Source: Papaver somniferum
Lineage: Eukaryota; Streptophyta; Magnoliopsida; Ranunculales; Papaveraceae
NCBI RefSeq assembly: GCF_003573695.1
Contig: NC_039361.1
Location: 94,242,279 to 94,306,278, forward strand
Length of the DNA: 64,000 bases
Reading direction: 5' to 3'
Positions within the stretch are counted from its first letter, which is position 1. Each line of letters starts with the position of its first letter. Shown here in pieces: positions 41,004 to 52,983 of the stretch. Under the pieces are notes generated by a model that saw nothing but the letters and a program-made list of their open reading frames with translations, was not told the DNA's origin and searched no databases. Made by a program: the position numbers and the translations under genes.

Positions 41004-41307
41004 AAATATGACAACCAAATTATTTAAGTAATATATAGTCTATATATCTATATCACTTTCCATCAAATTTACCTTGCAACCACTAAGTCTAGTTAATTTT
41101 TTCTTGAAGCAATTAGTTAAGGCGCCCATTAGTTAATGCATATATGTTTTCACTGAATATCTTACGCAAAATGAGTATATGTACGGTTAGGTATCCTAAT
41201 CGTCAGTTTACATTTAATCCGGTCCAGAATTATCTTATTATCGTGTTTGTCACCGTAATATATATGCCATAAGCATTTTTTGTTTGATTCTACATTTAAT
41301 ATTTTAA

Positions 41308-41372
41308 TTAATATCTTGAGTTATGTTATCCATTAATTAATATCTTGAGTTATGTGATCCATTAATTAAAGA
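41308..41372 (+). repeat. 31 bp tandem duplication
   Basis: ATTAATATCTTGAGTTATGT plus (T/G)ATCCATTA occurs twice back to back with one base difference. Confidence 0.85.
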
Positions 41373-41650
41373 TCAATAAATTAAGGTTCATAATGAAAGA
41401 GGTTACAAACACCATGACCGTCGGATGTCTATTGCTAGGATGAGATTGAGATGGTTAGATCACCCATTTTTCTCAAAAAATGTTATCTGGCCGTCGGTGC
41501 TCAAAAACCTATGATGTTTTGTATTATAGATTGTCAAGGCGAATGCCTAGTTTTATATATTCACCTTGAGGATGCCAAGCTATCCTAAAAGGGTGTTGGA
41601 GCTCCGCTTATTGTGAGACTCCCAACCAGTTTCTTGTAACCTTTTTTTAT

Positions 41651-41691
41651 CCTCGCGTTTTTAGGGGCCACTCGAAAGGATTTAGGGGCCA
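41651..41691 (+). repeat. Element C left TIR
   Basis: 41 bp, with AGGGGCCA present twice inside. It pairs with 47310-47350. Confidence 0.9.
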
Positions 41692-41777
41692 ACAATAAAA
41701 CAAAAAAGGTCACCCAAAGGAAAAATGTAGCCAGCCCTTATCTCGCGTAATTCGTAATGGCGAAATTATCCTTATAT

Positions 41778-42783
41778 ATTCGGAGGATATGATAACATTG
41801 TTATCCTCCGGTTGCAATCGGAAGCCAAAATATTTCCCAGACTTCCGATTGTAGTCGGTGCAGTATTAGAATGATTTGTGTTTCATTTTTTCCATTTCTT
41901 TTTCATTTTTGAGTTGTTAGAGTTATAGAGAAGAAGGTGAAGGAAAAAAAGAGAAAACCCATTTTATCACTACAAAAATGGATGGATATGAAGAAGAAGG
42001 TGAGAATCATGACGAAGAACAAAATGTTGAGGGTTCACGACCGTTTAGAGAAGACGATTTGGGGTATATGTTGAATGATCCAAACTTTTGTGGAGAGGAA
42101 AACATAGACGACCCTTTCATGGAAGAAAATGGAGAATCGCCCGATATTGAAGCTAACGATGCATGTAAAACACAGGTATTGTGTTAAGAAACTCAAATAC
42201 TCGATTTGCATGCGTTTGTGTGCTTTTGTAAACAAGAAAAACCGATTATTGCATGCATTGAATGCCATGAACTACCCAGATTCGGTAGATAATTTGTAGA
42301 ATAAACCTACGAATATAACACACTGAGTACCAAATATGTATATTCGGTAATTACAAGATACTAGTTTACTGCCGAAGATGAGAAAAAACCCCAAACTGGT
42401 TTTCCAAAAATATCTACATTCGGTAGTTATGTAGAGTTATTTACCCCCGAATGGCCCCAAAAACGAATTCCTCAGAAAATTTCAAAACTCAGTATTCTTA
42501 TCCTTTACAATCGGTAATAGTTTAACATTCTTTGACTGTCGAATATAACAGTGGCCTCGAAATAAATTTCCGAAAACTTGAAAATCGGATGTTTATCGAT
42601 TAAAGTTATCTTCCGGTTATTTACATTCGGCTGGTTTACTATATATTTTAGCTTCCGATTATATCATTTTTTGCACTCAGTAAACTGTGTACATTCATTT
42701 TCATAAATCGGGTGTTTTGGGTAACCGATAGGATTCCGAATATAGAGTATTCGGAAGTTTGACTTATTTAATAACCTCCGATT
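41778..42783. repeat. Dyad array C-left: 35-36 bp inverted units
   Basis: Ten units have arms A(T/A)TCGG(A/T)AG facing CT(A/T)CCGA(A/T)T. They lie at 41778-41813, 41816-41850, 42280-42314, 42342-42377, 42418-42452, 42509-42544, 42583-42618, 42625-42660, 42706-42741 and 42749-42783. Every unit is 35 or 36 bp although the central about 18 bases differ. Two lie in the 5' leader and eight in the first intron of the transposase gene. Confidence 0.85.
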
Positions 42784-43801
42784 ATTGTATAATAATTTGT
42801 TGCTTTCATATGCAGGCCGTTGAAGAGTTTGTTGATGACTTCTATTTGAGGCCTGACACTTCCCTATACTATGCAAACGATTTGGTATACTCATTACTAC
42901 TTTTTTCTTTTTTTCAAAATTTATATGTTAAATGGTTATGCTTATTAGATTTGTTTTGTTTTATGCACGTTTATACATTTGGAAGTAAGAAGGAGGCGAA
43001 GGAATGGCTTATGAACAAGGCAAAAGATAACATGTGCGTGGTAGTTCAAAATAATCATGTTAGTGACACTCGATTTGAAATGATTTTTGAGCGAGGTGGG
43101 ACGCGAAAGAGTCACGAGGGAAAGAATAGTAAGTACATACGGAAGACGAATAGGAAATACCGAAGCAATACCAAGAAGATAGGATTCCCATTTAAGATTG
43201 CCTTCTATAAGCCCGATGGTATTAAAGGTAAAGAGTATAAAATGTATAAAGTTGATAACGGTTGTCACAACCATGATGATCCGTTGGATTTAATTGGACA
43301 TGTAATGGTTTCCAAGTTAAAACCACATCAAATGCAGACGGTGAGGTCTATGCGGATCCAAAAAGCGAGTGCGGTCTTAAGTAAAATAAAGGCGGACGAT
43401 CCCGACAACTTATCTTCTTTGTCTACAATTAAGTCGGCCCTAGGTACGATCAAAAGGACTGATTGGGATGGTATAACGGTCATGCAACAATCGGAGTGGT
43501 TAGCGGAGTTACACGGCTACACCTTGAGAAGGGAAGAAAAGGATGGTATAGTGGTTCGTATTTTCTTGGCACATCCCGAAATGATCCAATTGGCTCAATG
43601 CTTTCATCAAATTTTGTTGATAGATGCTACTTATAAGATAAACAAGTATAACATGCCGTTGTTGAACATTGCTTGCCATACTTCGGACAAAAACACGTTT
43701 ACGATTGCATGGGGTTTAATGGATCATGAGAACAATGTGAGTTTCATTTGGATGTTGGAGACGTTGAGGTCCATTTATAACGGTGATAATTTTCCTCAAA
43801 T
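41978..43801 (+). pseudogene. MULE transposase, truncated (FAR1-like N-terminus)
   Basis: Exon 1 (41978-42175) encodes an acidic 66-residue N-terminus (MDGYEEEGENHDEEQNVEGS..) and ends with the donor CAG|GTATTG. Exon 2 starts at 42816 (TGCAG|GCC) with AVEEFVDDFYLRPDTSLYYA, and the frame stays open to 43850. YTFGSKKEAKEWLMNKAKDN through MYKVDNGCHNHDDPLDL is the FAR1/MuDR-type DNA-binding domain. HQILLIDATYKINKYNMPLL carries the first catalytic Asp of the MULE DDE domain. The protein breaks off after WMLETLRSIYNGDNFPQIVL, so the second Asp and the Glu are missing. It is a deletion derivative, not an active enzyme. Confidence 0.85.
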
Positions 43802-43811
43802 TGTTTTAATC

Positions 43812-44010
43812 TTTCTCTATGATGGAATTGTTCTTGACCTCGCTTCTTAGCCTTGATTTCCTCTTCCTTTTCCTCCGTTGCCACTAACGATGGTTTAATT
43901 TTTTTGGGTTGTTTGTTCCTTTTTTGTATTTCTTCTTCCATTGTTGCAATTGATGTAGTTGTTCGCTTGCATCTTCGAAGTATGTTGTCGATTGATGATG
44001 GACTTGCCAT
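43812..44010 (-). CDS. Basic Lys/Glu-rich ORF convergent to the transposase
   Basis: The minus-strand frame from ATG at 44010 reads MASPSSIDNILRRCKRTTTS then IATMEEEIQKRNKQPKKIKP and EEKEEEIKAKKRGQEQF. It then runs, beyond about 43812, into the antisense of the transposase, which suggests its own 3' end was lost at the same deletion junction. It is highly charged with a probable coiled coil. Some MULEs carry a second convergent gene (as MuDR does), which is a possible parallel. I recognise no family. Confidence 0.4.
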
Positions 44011-44105
44011 TGAAAAGGTTTTTCGTTCCGATTTTTTACTCAATAATAACTGAGAGGGGTTACCCTCCTTATATAGATTAGAGTTCCAACGGATCTAATT
44101 TTTGA

Positions 44106-44151
44106 AAATATGGCCGTTGAGGTTTCTGAAAATATGGCCGTTGAGGTTTCG
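44106..44151 (+). repeat. ~24 bp duplication
   Basis: TGAAAATATGGCCGTTGAGG plus TTTC occurs twice in tandem. Confidence 0.85.
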
Positions 44152-44168
44152 TATCATTGGTGCACTAC

Positions 44169-44244
44169 AATCGGTTGTTAACGATACACGTAGTACCCCC
44201 GAATAAGACATTCGGTGGCAAACTTAAATTCTTATCTACCGATT
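44169..44244. repeat. Two element C dyads before the tandem array
   Basis: Units 44169-44204 and 44210-44244 have the same AATCGG/ATTCGG and CCGAAT/CCGATT arms and 35-36 bp length as the left array. Confidence 0.8.
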
Positions 44245-44266
44245 AAGTTGGAAGTTACCAAAACTT

Positions 44267-46715
44267 AATCGGAAGTTAAATTAGTTACCAAAACTTCTGA
44301 ATATGGGCTGTCTAACCTTCAATATTGGCCCTTGGAACCACCTGGAGCCATGGCGTGGTTTGTTTTGAACTTGTAATATTCGGAGGATAATTTTTTTGTA
44401 AAGTTCCGAATGTACGATGGCCCAAAAATCAGAATTTGGGAAAAACTTATACTTTTCAAATTTTGTCTTTGAATTAATCGGAAGTTAAATTAGTTACCAA
44501 AACTTCCGAATATGGGCTGTCTAACCTTCAATATTGGCCCTTGGAACCACCTGGAGCCATGGCGTGGTTTGTTTTGAACTTGTAATATTCGGAGGATAGG
44601 ATTTTTGTAAAGTTCCGAATGTACGATGGCCCAAAAATCAGAATTTGGGAAAAACTTATACTTTTCAAATTTTGTCTTTGAATTAATCGGAAGTTAAATT
44701 AGTTACCAAAACTTCCGAATATGGGTTGTCTAACCTTCAATATTGGCCCTTGGAACCACCTGGAGCCATGGCGTGGTTTGTTTTGAACTTGTAATATTCG
44801 GAGGATAGGTTTTTTGTAAAGTTCCGAATGTACGATGGCCCAAAAATCAGAATTTGGAAAAACTTATACTTTTCAAATTTTGTCTTTGAATTAATCGGAA
44901 GTTAAATTAGTTACCAAAACTTCCGAATATGGGCTGTCTAACCTTCAATATTGGCCCTTGGAACCACCTGGAGCCATGGCGTGGTTTGTTTTGAACTTGT
45001 AATATTCGGAGGATAGGTTTTTTGTAAAGTTCCGAATGTACGATGGCCCAAAAATCAGAATTTGGAAAAACTTATACTTTTCAAATTTTGTCTTTGAAAT
45101 AATCGGAAGTTAAATTAGTTACCAAATCTTCCGAATATGGGCTGTCTAACCTTCAATATTGGCCCTTGGAACCACCTGGAGCCATGGCGTGGTTTGTTTT
45201 GAACTTGTAATATTCGGAGGATAGGTTTTTGTAAAGTTCCGAATGTACGATGGCCCAAAAATCAGAATTTGGAAAAACTTATACTTTTCAAATTTTGTCT
45301 TTGAAATAATCGGAAGTTAAATTAGTTACCAAAACTTCCGAATATGGGCTGTCTAACCTTCAATATTGGCCCTTGGAACCACCTGGAGCCATGGCGTGGT
45401 TTGTTTTGAACTTGTAATATTCGGAGGATAGGTTTTTTGTAAAGTTCCGAATGTACGATGGCCCAAAAATCAGAATTTGGAAAAACTTATACTTTTCAAA
45501 TTTTGTCTTTGAAATAATCGGAAGTTAAATTAGTTACCAAAACTTCCGAATATGGGATGTCTAACCTTCAATATTGGCCCTTGGAACCACCTGGAGCCGT
45601 GTCGTGGTTTGTTTTGAACTTGTAATATTCAGAGGATAGGTTTTTTGTAAAGTTCCGAATGTACGATGGCCCAAAAATCAGAATTTGGAAAAACTTATAC
45701 TTTTCAAATTTTGTCTTTGAAATAATCGGAAGTTAAATTAGTTACCAAAACTTCCGAATATGGGCTGTCTAACCTTCAATATTGTCCCTTGGAACCACCT
45801 GGAGACATGGCGTGGTTTGTTTTGAACTTGTAATATTCGGAGGATAGGTTTTTTGTAAAGTTCCGAATGTACGATGGCCCAAAAATCAGAATTTGGAAAA
45901 ACTTATACTTTTCAAATTTTGTCTTTGAACTAATCGGAAGTTAAATTAGTTACCAAAACTTCCGAATATGGGATGTCTAACCTTCAATATTGGCCCTTGG
46001 AACCAGCTGGAGCCATGGCGTGGTTTGTTTTGAACTTGTAATATTCGGAGGATAGGTTTTTTGTAAAGTTCCGAATGTACGATGGTCCAAAAATCAGAAT
46101 TTGGGAAAAACTTATACTTTTCAAATTTTGTCTTTGAACTAATCGGAAGTTAAATTAGTTACCAAAACTTCCGAATATGGGCTGTCTAACCTTCAATATT
46201 GGCCCTTGGAACCACCTGGAGCCATGGCGTGGTTTGTTTTGAACTTGTAATATTCGGAGGATAGGTTTTTTGTGAATTTCTGAATGTACGATGGCCCAAA
46301 AATCAGAATTTGGAAAAACTTATACTTTTCAAATTTTGTCTTTGAACTAATCGGAAGTTAAATTAGTTACCAAAACTTCCGAATATGGGCTGTCTAACCT
46401 TCAATATTGGCCCTTGGAACCACCTGGAGACATGGCGTGGTTTGTTTTGAACTTGTAATATTCGGAGGATAGGTTTTTTGTAAAGTTCTGAATGTACGAT
46501 GGCCCAAAAATCAGAATTTGGGAAAAACTTATACTTTTCAAATTTTGTCTTTGAACTAATCGGAAGTTAAATTAGTTACCAAAACTTCCGAATATGGGCT
46601 GTCTAACCTTCAATATTGGCCCTTGGAACCACCTGGATCCATGGCGTGGTTTGTTTTGAACTTGTAATATTCGGAGGATATGTTTTTTGTAAAGTTCCGA
46701 ATGTACGATGGCCCA
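44267..46715 (+). repeat. Twelve tandem copies of a 208 bp unit
   Basis: Copies begin (AATCGGAAGTTAAATTAGTT) at 44267, 44476, 44685, 44893, 45101, 45308, 45516, 45724, 45932, 46141, 46349 and 46558, giving a period of 207-209 bp. They differ by only a few substitutions each. Each copy contains two element C dyads: one from AATCGGAAG to CTTCCGAAT (36 bp) and one from ATTCGGAGG to TTCCGAAT (34 bp). Between them lies a constant GTCTAACCTTCAATATTGGC..GGAACCACCTGGAGCCATGG stretch. The array lies in the 3' half of MULE C. Confidence 0.95.
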
Positions 46716-46778
46716 AATACTGGCCCCAAAATGGGATTTTTCCTATATCAGAAATTTTAAGATTTTTTCAATATATAC

Positions 46779-47004
46779 ATTCGGTAGTGAGTGTTCTTCC
46801 GAATACTGTGTGTCTACTTAAATATATTCGGTAGCCAAAAAATTCATTAAACTACCGATTATTAGCAGTTTGTATCCAGGAAGATATGGCCACCAATATT
46901 CGGCAGATAATTATCAAATCTTTCTCCCGAATACTGTCGATGTTCTTGAGAAATGAAGAACACGACTACATTCGGAATTAAATAAGCATGAATATCGCCC
47001 GAAT
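46779..47004. repeat. Dyad array C-right
   Basis: Units 46826-46860, 46898-46932 and 46970-47004 (35 bp each) and a short one at 46779-46804 repeat the ATTCGG..CCGAAT/CCGATT arms before the right TIR. Confidence 0.8.
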
Positions 47005-47309
47005 CTGGATAAATAACCGAAAACCCTAGAATTTTTTTTTCTCGATTCGACGAATTAAAGCGAAATAAACCCCAAAAATGATAGATTCTTACCTAATTGG
47101 GGCCATTTGAAGTTGACGAAGTGTTTGACTATCGGAATCGCCACCACCGACTACATTGCCGGGTACGCGTTCTTCGCGTTCTTATACAGTTGAAACGAGT
47201 AGAATTTTTTGATTTGGTTTTTATACAGTTTTACCAGAAGGGCATTTATGTAACTTCAATATCATATAGGGTACCCCTTAACTAGAGTCTTTGGCTGGGT
47301 ATAAATTGA

Positions 47310-47350
47310 TGGCCCCTAAATCTTTTCGGGTGGCCCCTAAAAACGCGAGG
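47310..47350 (-). repeat. Element C right TIR
   Basis: Inverted copy of 41651-41691 with two mismatches, ending CGCGAGG. Confidence 0.9.
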
Positions 47351-50300
47351 TTTTTTATCTAAGCATTTTGGTTTGAAAAAATAAATAAATGAACAACTCT
47401 TATTATGATCCTGATTTCCTCATAGTTATCTGTTTCTTTTAATAGGTATGTATTCTGCATTCGCTCTGATTATCTGTTTATGGGTACATCTTTATAAATT
47501 AAAAACACAGCAAGTTTTGAACCACCCATTTTATCAACAAATCCCAGCTAACCATATCAAGTTTCTTGTAGTACATCTTGAGGATGGAGGAGGGATTCTT
47601 GTGAGTTTTAGTTGCCCAGATGCCAAGGAGGAGGGTGGTGTCCTAAAATTTTATTACTCCAGATGACCTTGTAAACAAAAATTGAGAGTTAGTTTGTTTA
47701 TCATTAACCCCGGAGGCCCAGATGCTTCATTGGAATGCAACAACTTCAAAGATTATAGAAGAAGGGTTAGTGTGTAATCCAAATGTTATTCTTTCAGCAT
47801 AGAGTTCTCTCACAGGGTGCAGTACAGGAAAAGGATTAAGTTACTGTAGATGAAACGAGAAGGGCTTAAGGTTTTTTTATTTAACAAGCAGATAAATTAC
47901 TGGAAATTTTGACTAAATCAGTAACGCCCAATCACTTATCTAAGTCTAATTATGCTAATGGGTGAAGCCTTCGTCCTTGCATCATTTGAAATATGATTCC
48001 TTTTTGATTCATCAGAAATTAGGGACGAAACGACAGACACAAACGGCATCAGATTAGAATTCCTTGTGAATGTCGTTCTTCATTTCAATTGAGTACTTGA
48101 TCTAAATCTTTGTTCTAGTATATACAGTTAATCCAAATTTTCTTCTTCTATAAGCACCTTGTAAACACACGTACACCAGTAATAACATCAAAAATCTTGA
48201 ATTCTTGAAACAACAACAACAACACAACACAAATTTCCTTTGTCAAAGCTTAGAGGCCAAAACTGTACCACTAAAACACACTCTGCTAGTCAATCCCTAC
48301 ACCCCCATTTCAGGTTCCAATCCCAAAACTTTTGCAAATTTCCAATACAAACATGCACTAAAACCACATGTTGAAAATTTGTGCTACTAAAATTATCACC
48401 AATTTGATACTACTATTAATAATCAAGAAAGCCATCTATTAACCAAGCACAAGAATGGAATTGCGGTTTCAATAAAAGCAATTTCGGGTTATGTTAACGC
48501 CATTCTTTCTAGATACTTACAGCAAACGACATGAAGCTTAGATTCTTTCAACTTGAAACCTCAACATAGTTGAATCAACCAACAAGTGTAATCAGATATT
48601 CCGGTCATCCTTGTTACAAGTAATAATTCAATCTAAACATACTTTACATTACAAAAACAATGATTTTCATAGACACCCTCGCTGTAAAGAAGGTCACCAA
48701 GGCGAACTACAAAAAATTAATTTGCTAAAATTTTCACTAATTAGCTAGGCAAAAAAAAAAAAAAGAACAACAAGAGACTATTGTTTACTTGCAGTGGCAT
48801 AAAATCTGATAACATTTTATTCAACAACGGTAGATCATATTGTATAGAAACCTCCGGTGATACATCACACATGGTAATCGATTATTAGTTTAAAAACTAG
48901 TGAAAGAGACCTGTAATCTGAAATACATAAAACATTCACCACTTTTCACTTGAGGGTTTATCATGGCTAGACAGTTTGGAAGATTTTTTTTGAAATCATC
49001 CAGTGAGAAAACAGAGTTTTCAATTGAGAAGAGAAATTATTATGCTAATCCATAAGAATGGATGATTCATAGAGTATGTGAGAGTTCCCATATAAAACCA
49101 ACATTTCATTCATAACCTTAATTTGTAAAACCTTAATTTCCCTTCAACCTAAGTAAGGCTCTTCCCCAATCGATGTATGTGCATGGTAAAACCTTTCCTA
49201 TTCGTTTCATACTCATTAAATTGGCAATACTGCGTAAGTTTTTTAATGATTAATACTGCATGAGTTAATTTCAGGTGTTTTTACGTAGATTAAAAAAATG
49301 GAAAGAGATTAACTTTTTTCCATACATATCCCTTAATAATAATTGTTAAAATATTTAAATCTCCTAATTTTTGTTCCTTATTTTTAGTGGTTGATTCCAA
49401 TGCAGGGTCAAATTATGAAGAAAGTGTGAAAATTATGGAAACCTTCGTCTATTTTGGTACTAAAAAAAAATTCCTTCCCCTTCTTCTAAAATAGAACGAA
49501 GAGAGTAAAAAATTAGATTTAGATTTAATCCAAAAGACTCACAAACAACACCGTTTGAAATGAGGAAAAATTGAAAAATTGGAATAAGGATGTCTTGTTT
49601 GTGCCGCCACCTAGGACATACACACAACTACCATTATAAAAGTTCTAAGGTCCTGGCCGTTTGGAATTTGTTAAAGTTAAAGCAAAAACACTGGCCACTA
49701 AGAATCTGTTAAAGGTAAGAAACCTCACAATTAGAAAATTGTATGATTTGGAAAGCACCTTTGAGAGGGAAGATTAAAAATGTGAAATTGTACTCTTTTG
49801 TTTCCCTTGACATGTTACCCACTAATCATTTCCTCCATACACCCACAAATCATTTCTTTCATACAGTTAGACCGCCAAACTTAGATTTCCAAGATGTTAA
49901 AATTTAATGCATATTAGAGATGCTAAACTCGAAATAATTGTATATATGTTACGTCTCTTGTACATCTTGTTATTCCATGGCTCCTTCTTTGTTGATCTCG
50001 CGTTTCAGAGATACAGTGAATGTCAAAAGGGTGATGAAGGCTGATAGCCCGCAAGATAGAGTTAAGTTAGAGCGGTGATAAGTACTAAGAGCCAAAAATG
50101 AGAGTAAGGTGTAAATAAATGTGAAAGTGGTAGAATTGGATCATGCACCAATTGGAAACTTGGAAGCAAAACAAATTGCGAGCCATCGTAATTAAAATTA
50201 TGCAAGTTCAGACCAAGTCAGATTTTTCAGTCTTGAGACTGATTATCTAAACGGCAGTCCAAGGCTAACGACGATCTTACATCATCCTTTTTTTATTTTT

Positions 50301-50897
50301 TTTGTTTTCTCGGCAAAGAAGGAAATTGAATTGAAGGAACGAAATAATACAAAACCTGGTAGACATAGGCAAAGATGCTAGAGAAACAAACTGAAACCCA
50401 AAAAGAAAATGGAAAGAACCCAGTACATCATCCTTTGTTTTCTAATCAAAATTTTCAACCCATGTCGTCTGATTCTTCTCAACTAAAGATCGTGGTTTCA
50501 TAAGATTAAGAATGAAGGAGAAGCTAAGAAGCTAAGGAAGCTAGCAGTAAAACAAAAGGTCAAAATAAAAGCAACACTAAATCGTATACAACCTTGTAAG
50601 AACTGGGTAGGATGTGAGCATCCAAATTTTTGCTTCGACCACAAACCGAGCAAGTGATATAAGATTTTTATCCTAAGTTTTGCAAATAATAATGCAAGTA
50701 GTAAAAAAACTTCGCTTCGTGCGGCATATGAGAAATTGATTTCTATAAGGTTGGGTAAGTTTCCGCCATGCACTAATTAAGAGGTGGGATGACTTGGAAA
50801 ACTCATTAAAAAAACTACAATAAAAAAAAAACTTGCATAATTTTCACGGCTATCTGATCACCACTGCCTGCCCTACTCGAACCCCATTTATTTAATA
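47351..50897. other. No recognisable gene
   Basis: Only short frames without family motifs (47448-47666, 48205-48390, 50498-50773). A T-rich tract followed by TCTCGGCAAAGAAGG near 50280-50330 looks like the reversed tail of a retro-element, but no coding part was found. Confidence 0.45.
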
Positions 50898-50927
50898 CTA
50901 GTTGTTACGCCCGTGCGTTGCACGGGC
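50898..50927 (-). mobile_element. Helitron-like 3' end
   Basis: On the minus strand the perfect hairpin GCCCGTGC-AAC-GCACGGGC (50927-50909) is followed by GTAACAA and CTAG, then T. This is a textbook Helitron 3' terminus. The body would extend rightwards; no 5' TC end or Rep/helicase coding sequence is visible. Confidence 0.6.
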
Positions 50928-52355
50928 TCAGATTGTTTTGGCTTTTTTTGTTCTTTTGAAGCATGGCTCAGATTGTTGTCATGTTTATTACGATATTTAA
51001 GTACAACTAATATACCAAGATCTCCTAATAATCTTTAAGTTCAAGACATATCTTGATAAATCTTTTGAGGCTAAGCTTTGGCTGAAGATTGCACCTATAA
51101 ATACGTGTAACTTAAATACAATATCTAGACTGTGTGGTCATACGCACCTATGCAACAAATGCAGATGTCCAGTCCATGCACGTTTAGAAGTTCATAAGGG
51201 ACTTACCTTCATTTGAAAATAATCAAGGTAAAAAGAAAAAGAAAAAAAGCGACAGCTCAAACAAACGTTTATCAAAACAGTGATCACCAGAAAGAGAAGT
51301 GTTTACACATCTTGCATTTTTAGCCAAATTACACCATAAGAGGAAAGAGAGATTATTAACATATGTATACATAAGCCAAAATTAGTCTCAGTTCTGTGGT
51401 TCTTCCTTTCTTTTCCTTCCTTGTCATCACTAAGTTTAAAACCATACTATCATTTCATCTCCATCATGCCTTCATCACTATCAGTATGAGCTAGAGTACT
51501 TTGTCTTTTCTGTACAATTGGGAAAATGCGAAACAGATGTCAACATTGCAAGTTTTGTAATTTCTTACTTGATTAAAAGCTTGTTGTCATGACATCATTG
51601 TCTCATGCACATTTAGCTAGTCGCATGCAAAGAAGCCAATTCCCCAAAACCCCATCAGCTACATGCAATCTCCAGATGAAAATCGTGAAACATAAGTACG
51701 TGAAAATCCTATATAAGATCAAAACAAAATGTATATATATATATAATTTCAGTGGTTCAATAGATACTCCATGATTTTTCTAAGGAAATGAATAAGGAAT
51801 GGTTTTATGGAGGAAGTCTCAATAAAAATCTACTAATATCGTCAATAAAAATTGTAGCCTTTCACTTATGAGCACTTCTATGCTGTCATCCTCGCATATA
51901 TGCCTGAATGTTGTTCGAGTGACACCATCAACCAATTCAGAAAATCCATACAACCCTGCAGTCCTTCTATTGAGTAACTCTATCGCTTTCTATGGACTGC
52001 AGATTCAATATGTTGGCCACTACCAAAGAGAAAAGTTATACTAAAACAATAAAGAAACTGAGAAAGGCGGAGATTTTCAACTACCTTGGTTTAATAGGTT
52101 CACAGGTAGACAAACTTTTCAAACTTTTCTACATACCGTAGCACCAACAAATTAAGTATACACATAATGCTTTTCAACCTATAAACTGTAACTGCATAAT
52201 TTCATATCATTATATTATTTCTAAAATTACCATCGATTTCCCATTATTTGGTAGCCAACCTAGAGTGAATGGGGACAAATATAATATACAAATACTGGAA
52301 TAGTAAGATACATCGAGTGAACTGGGTTCTTTAACTCATTCAGGTTACCCTTAAT

Positions 52356-52418
52356 AAACATCACAGTAAATACAGGTTGTTTGGAGTTCAACATCACAGT
52401 AAATACAGGTTGTTTCTA
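52356..52418 (+). repeat. ~33 bp tandem duplication
   Basis: AACATCACAGTAAATACAGG plus TTGTTT occurs twice, separated by GGAGTTC. Confidence 0.85.
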
Positions 52419-52925
52419 TTGACAGCTGAACTTACAACTCAACTTTGCCTCCAGTCCCGCAAATGCCTCTTTTCATCCTTGGTAGACGTAATCTATATGG
52501 TCAACTGAACCTTGTTTTCATATCATGTGGTTAGTTAAAAATATGAACCCTTTACGATTTAGTAGTTGTGGGATTATAATGTTCTAAGAACCCATCAAAA
52601 TCCATGTACTACCACTTAGAAATAAAGAAAAAAAATAAAATAACAGGAAAGTAATTCCAGACTGGTCTTATGCGAATGATTGTCTTATTAGGTTGTACTA
52701 TCGACAACCATATAGAAGAAAATAAGAAATATTTAAACAAAATGAGATGACGTATGGTGATTTTACCTGTGACTCTACTTGATTTGTTGATGTCGTGTGA
52801 AGATTAGGGCGAGGAACCAGAAACATAAATTGGAATCAGTAAAAAAAATTTAAAAAATAAATAAACAGCAGTGAAAAAATAACAAAGAAAAACCCAAAAG
52901 AGAGCAGCAACCGAAAAATTAAATC

Positions 52926-52983
52926 CGATATCTTGCAGGTCCATGTATTATCAAATCCGTATCTTGCAGGTCCATGTATAATC
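52926..52983 (+). repeat. ~31 bp tandem duplication
   Basis: TATCTTGCAGGTCCATGTAT followed by (T/A)ATCA occurs twice. Confidence 0.85.

Larger units (their letters stand above)
40753..41495 (+). repeat. Diverged direct repeat pair
   Basis: Segments of about 97 bp at 40753-40850 and 41397-41495 share GAGGTTA.AAA..., CCGTC(A/G)GATGTCT, GAATGAGA/GGATGAGA and ATCTGGCCGT at both ends, at roughly 75-80% similarity. Confidence 0.7.
41651..47350 (+). mobile_element. MULE element C, complete ends, 5.7 kb
   Basis: The TIRs are 41651-41691 and 47310-47350. The left one reads CCTCGCGTTTTTAGGGGCCA then CTCGAAAGGATTTAGGGGCCA; the reverse complement of the right differs at only two positions. The flanks TTTTTTAT (41643-41650 and 47351-47358) form an 8 bp target-site duplication in a T-rich site. 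Inside are a truncated MULE transposase gene (+), a convergent basic ORF (-), about 40 dyads and a 208 bp tandem array. The conserved TIRs and near-identical repeats suggest a fairly recent insertion. It needs a transposase from elsewhere to move. Confidence 0.9.

Noticed and set aside
41778..42783. CRISPR-like or microRNA-hairpin reading of the 35-36 bp dyads
   Set aside because: The arms are only about 8-9 bp and the centres are not self-complementary, so they are too short for microRNA precursors, and the kingdom excludes CRISPR.
42945..43274. 109-codon minus ORF opposite the MULE transposase
   Set aside because: Shadow frame of a clear + strand coding region.
44267..46715. Regularly spaced near-identical repeats resembling a CRISPR array
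   Set aside because: The context is a plant transposon, the unit is 208 bp and continuous, and there are no short repeats separated by unique spacers of foreign origin.
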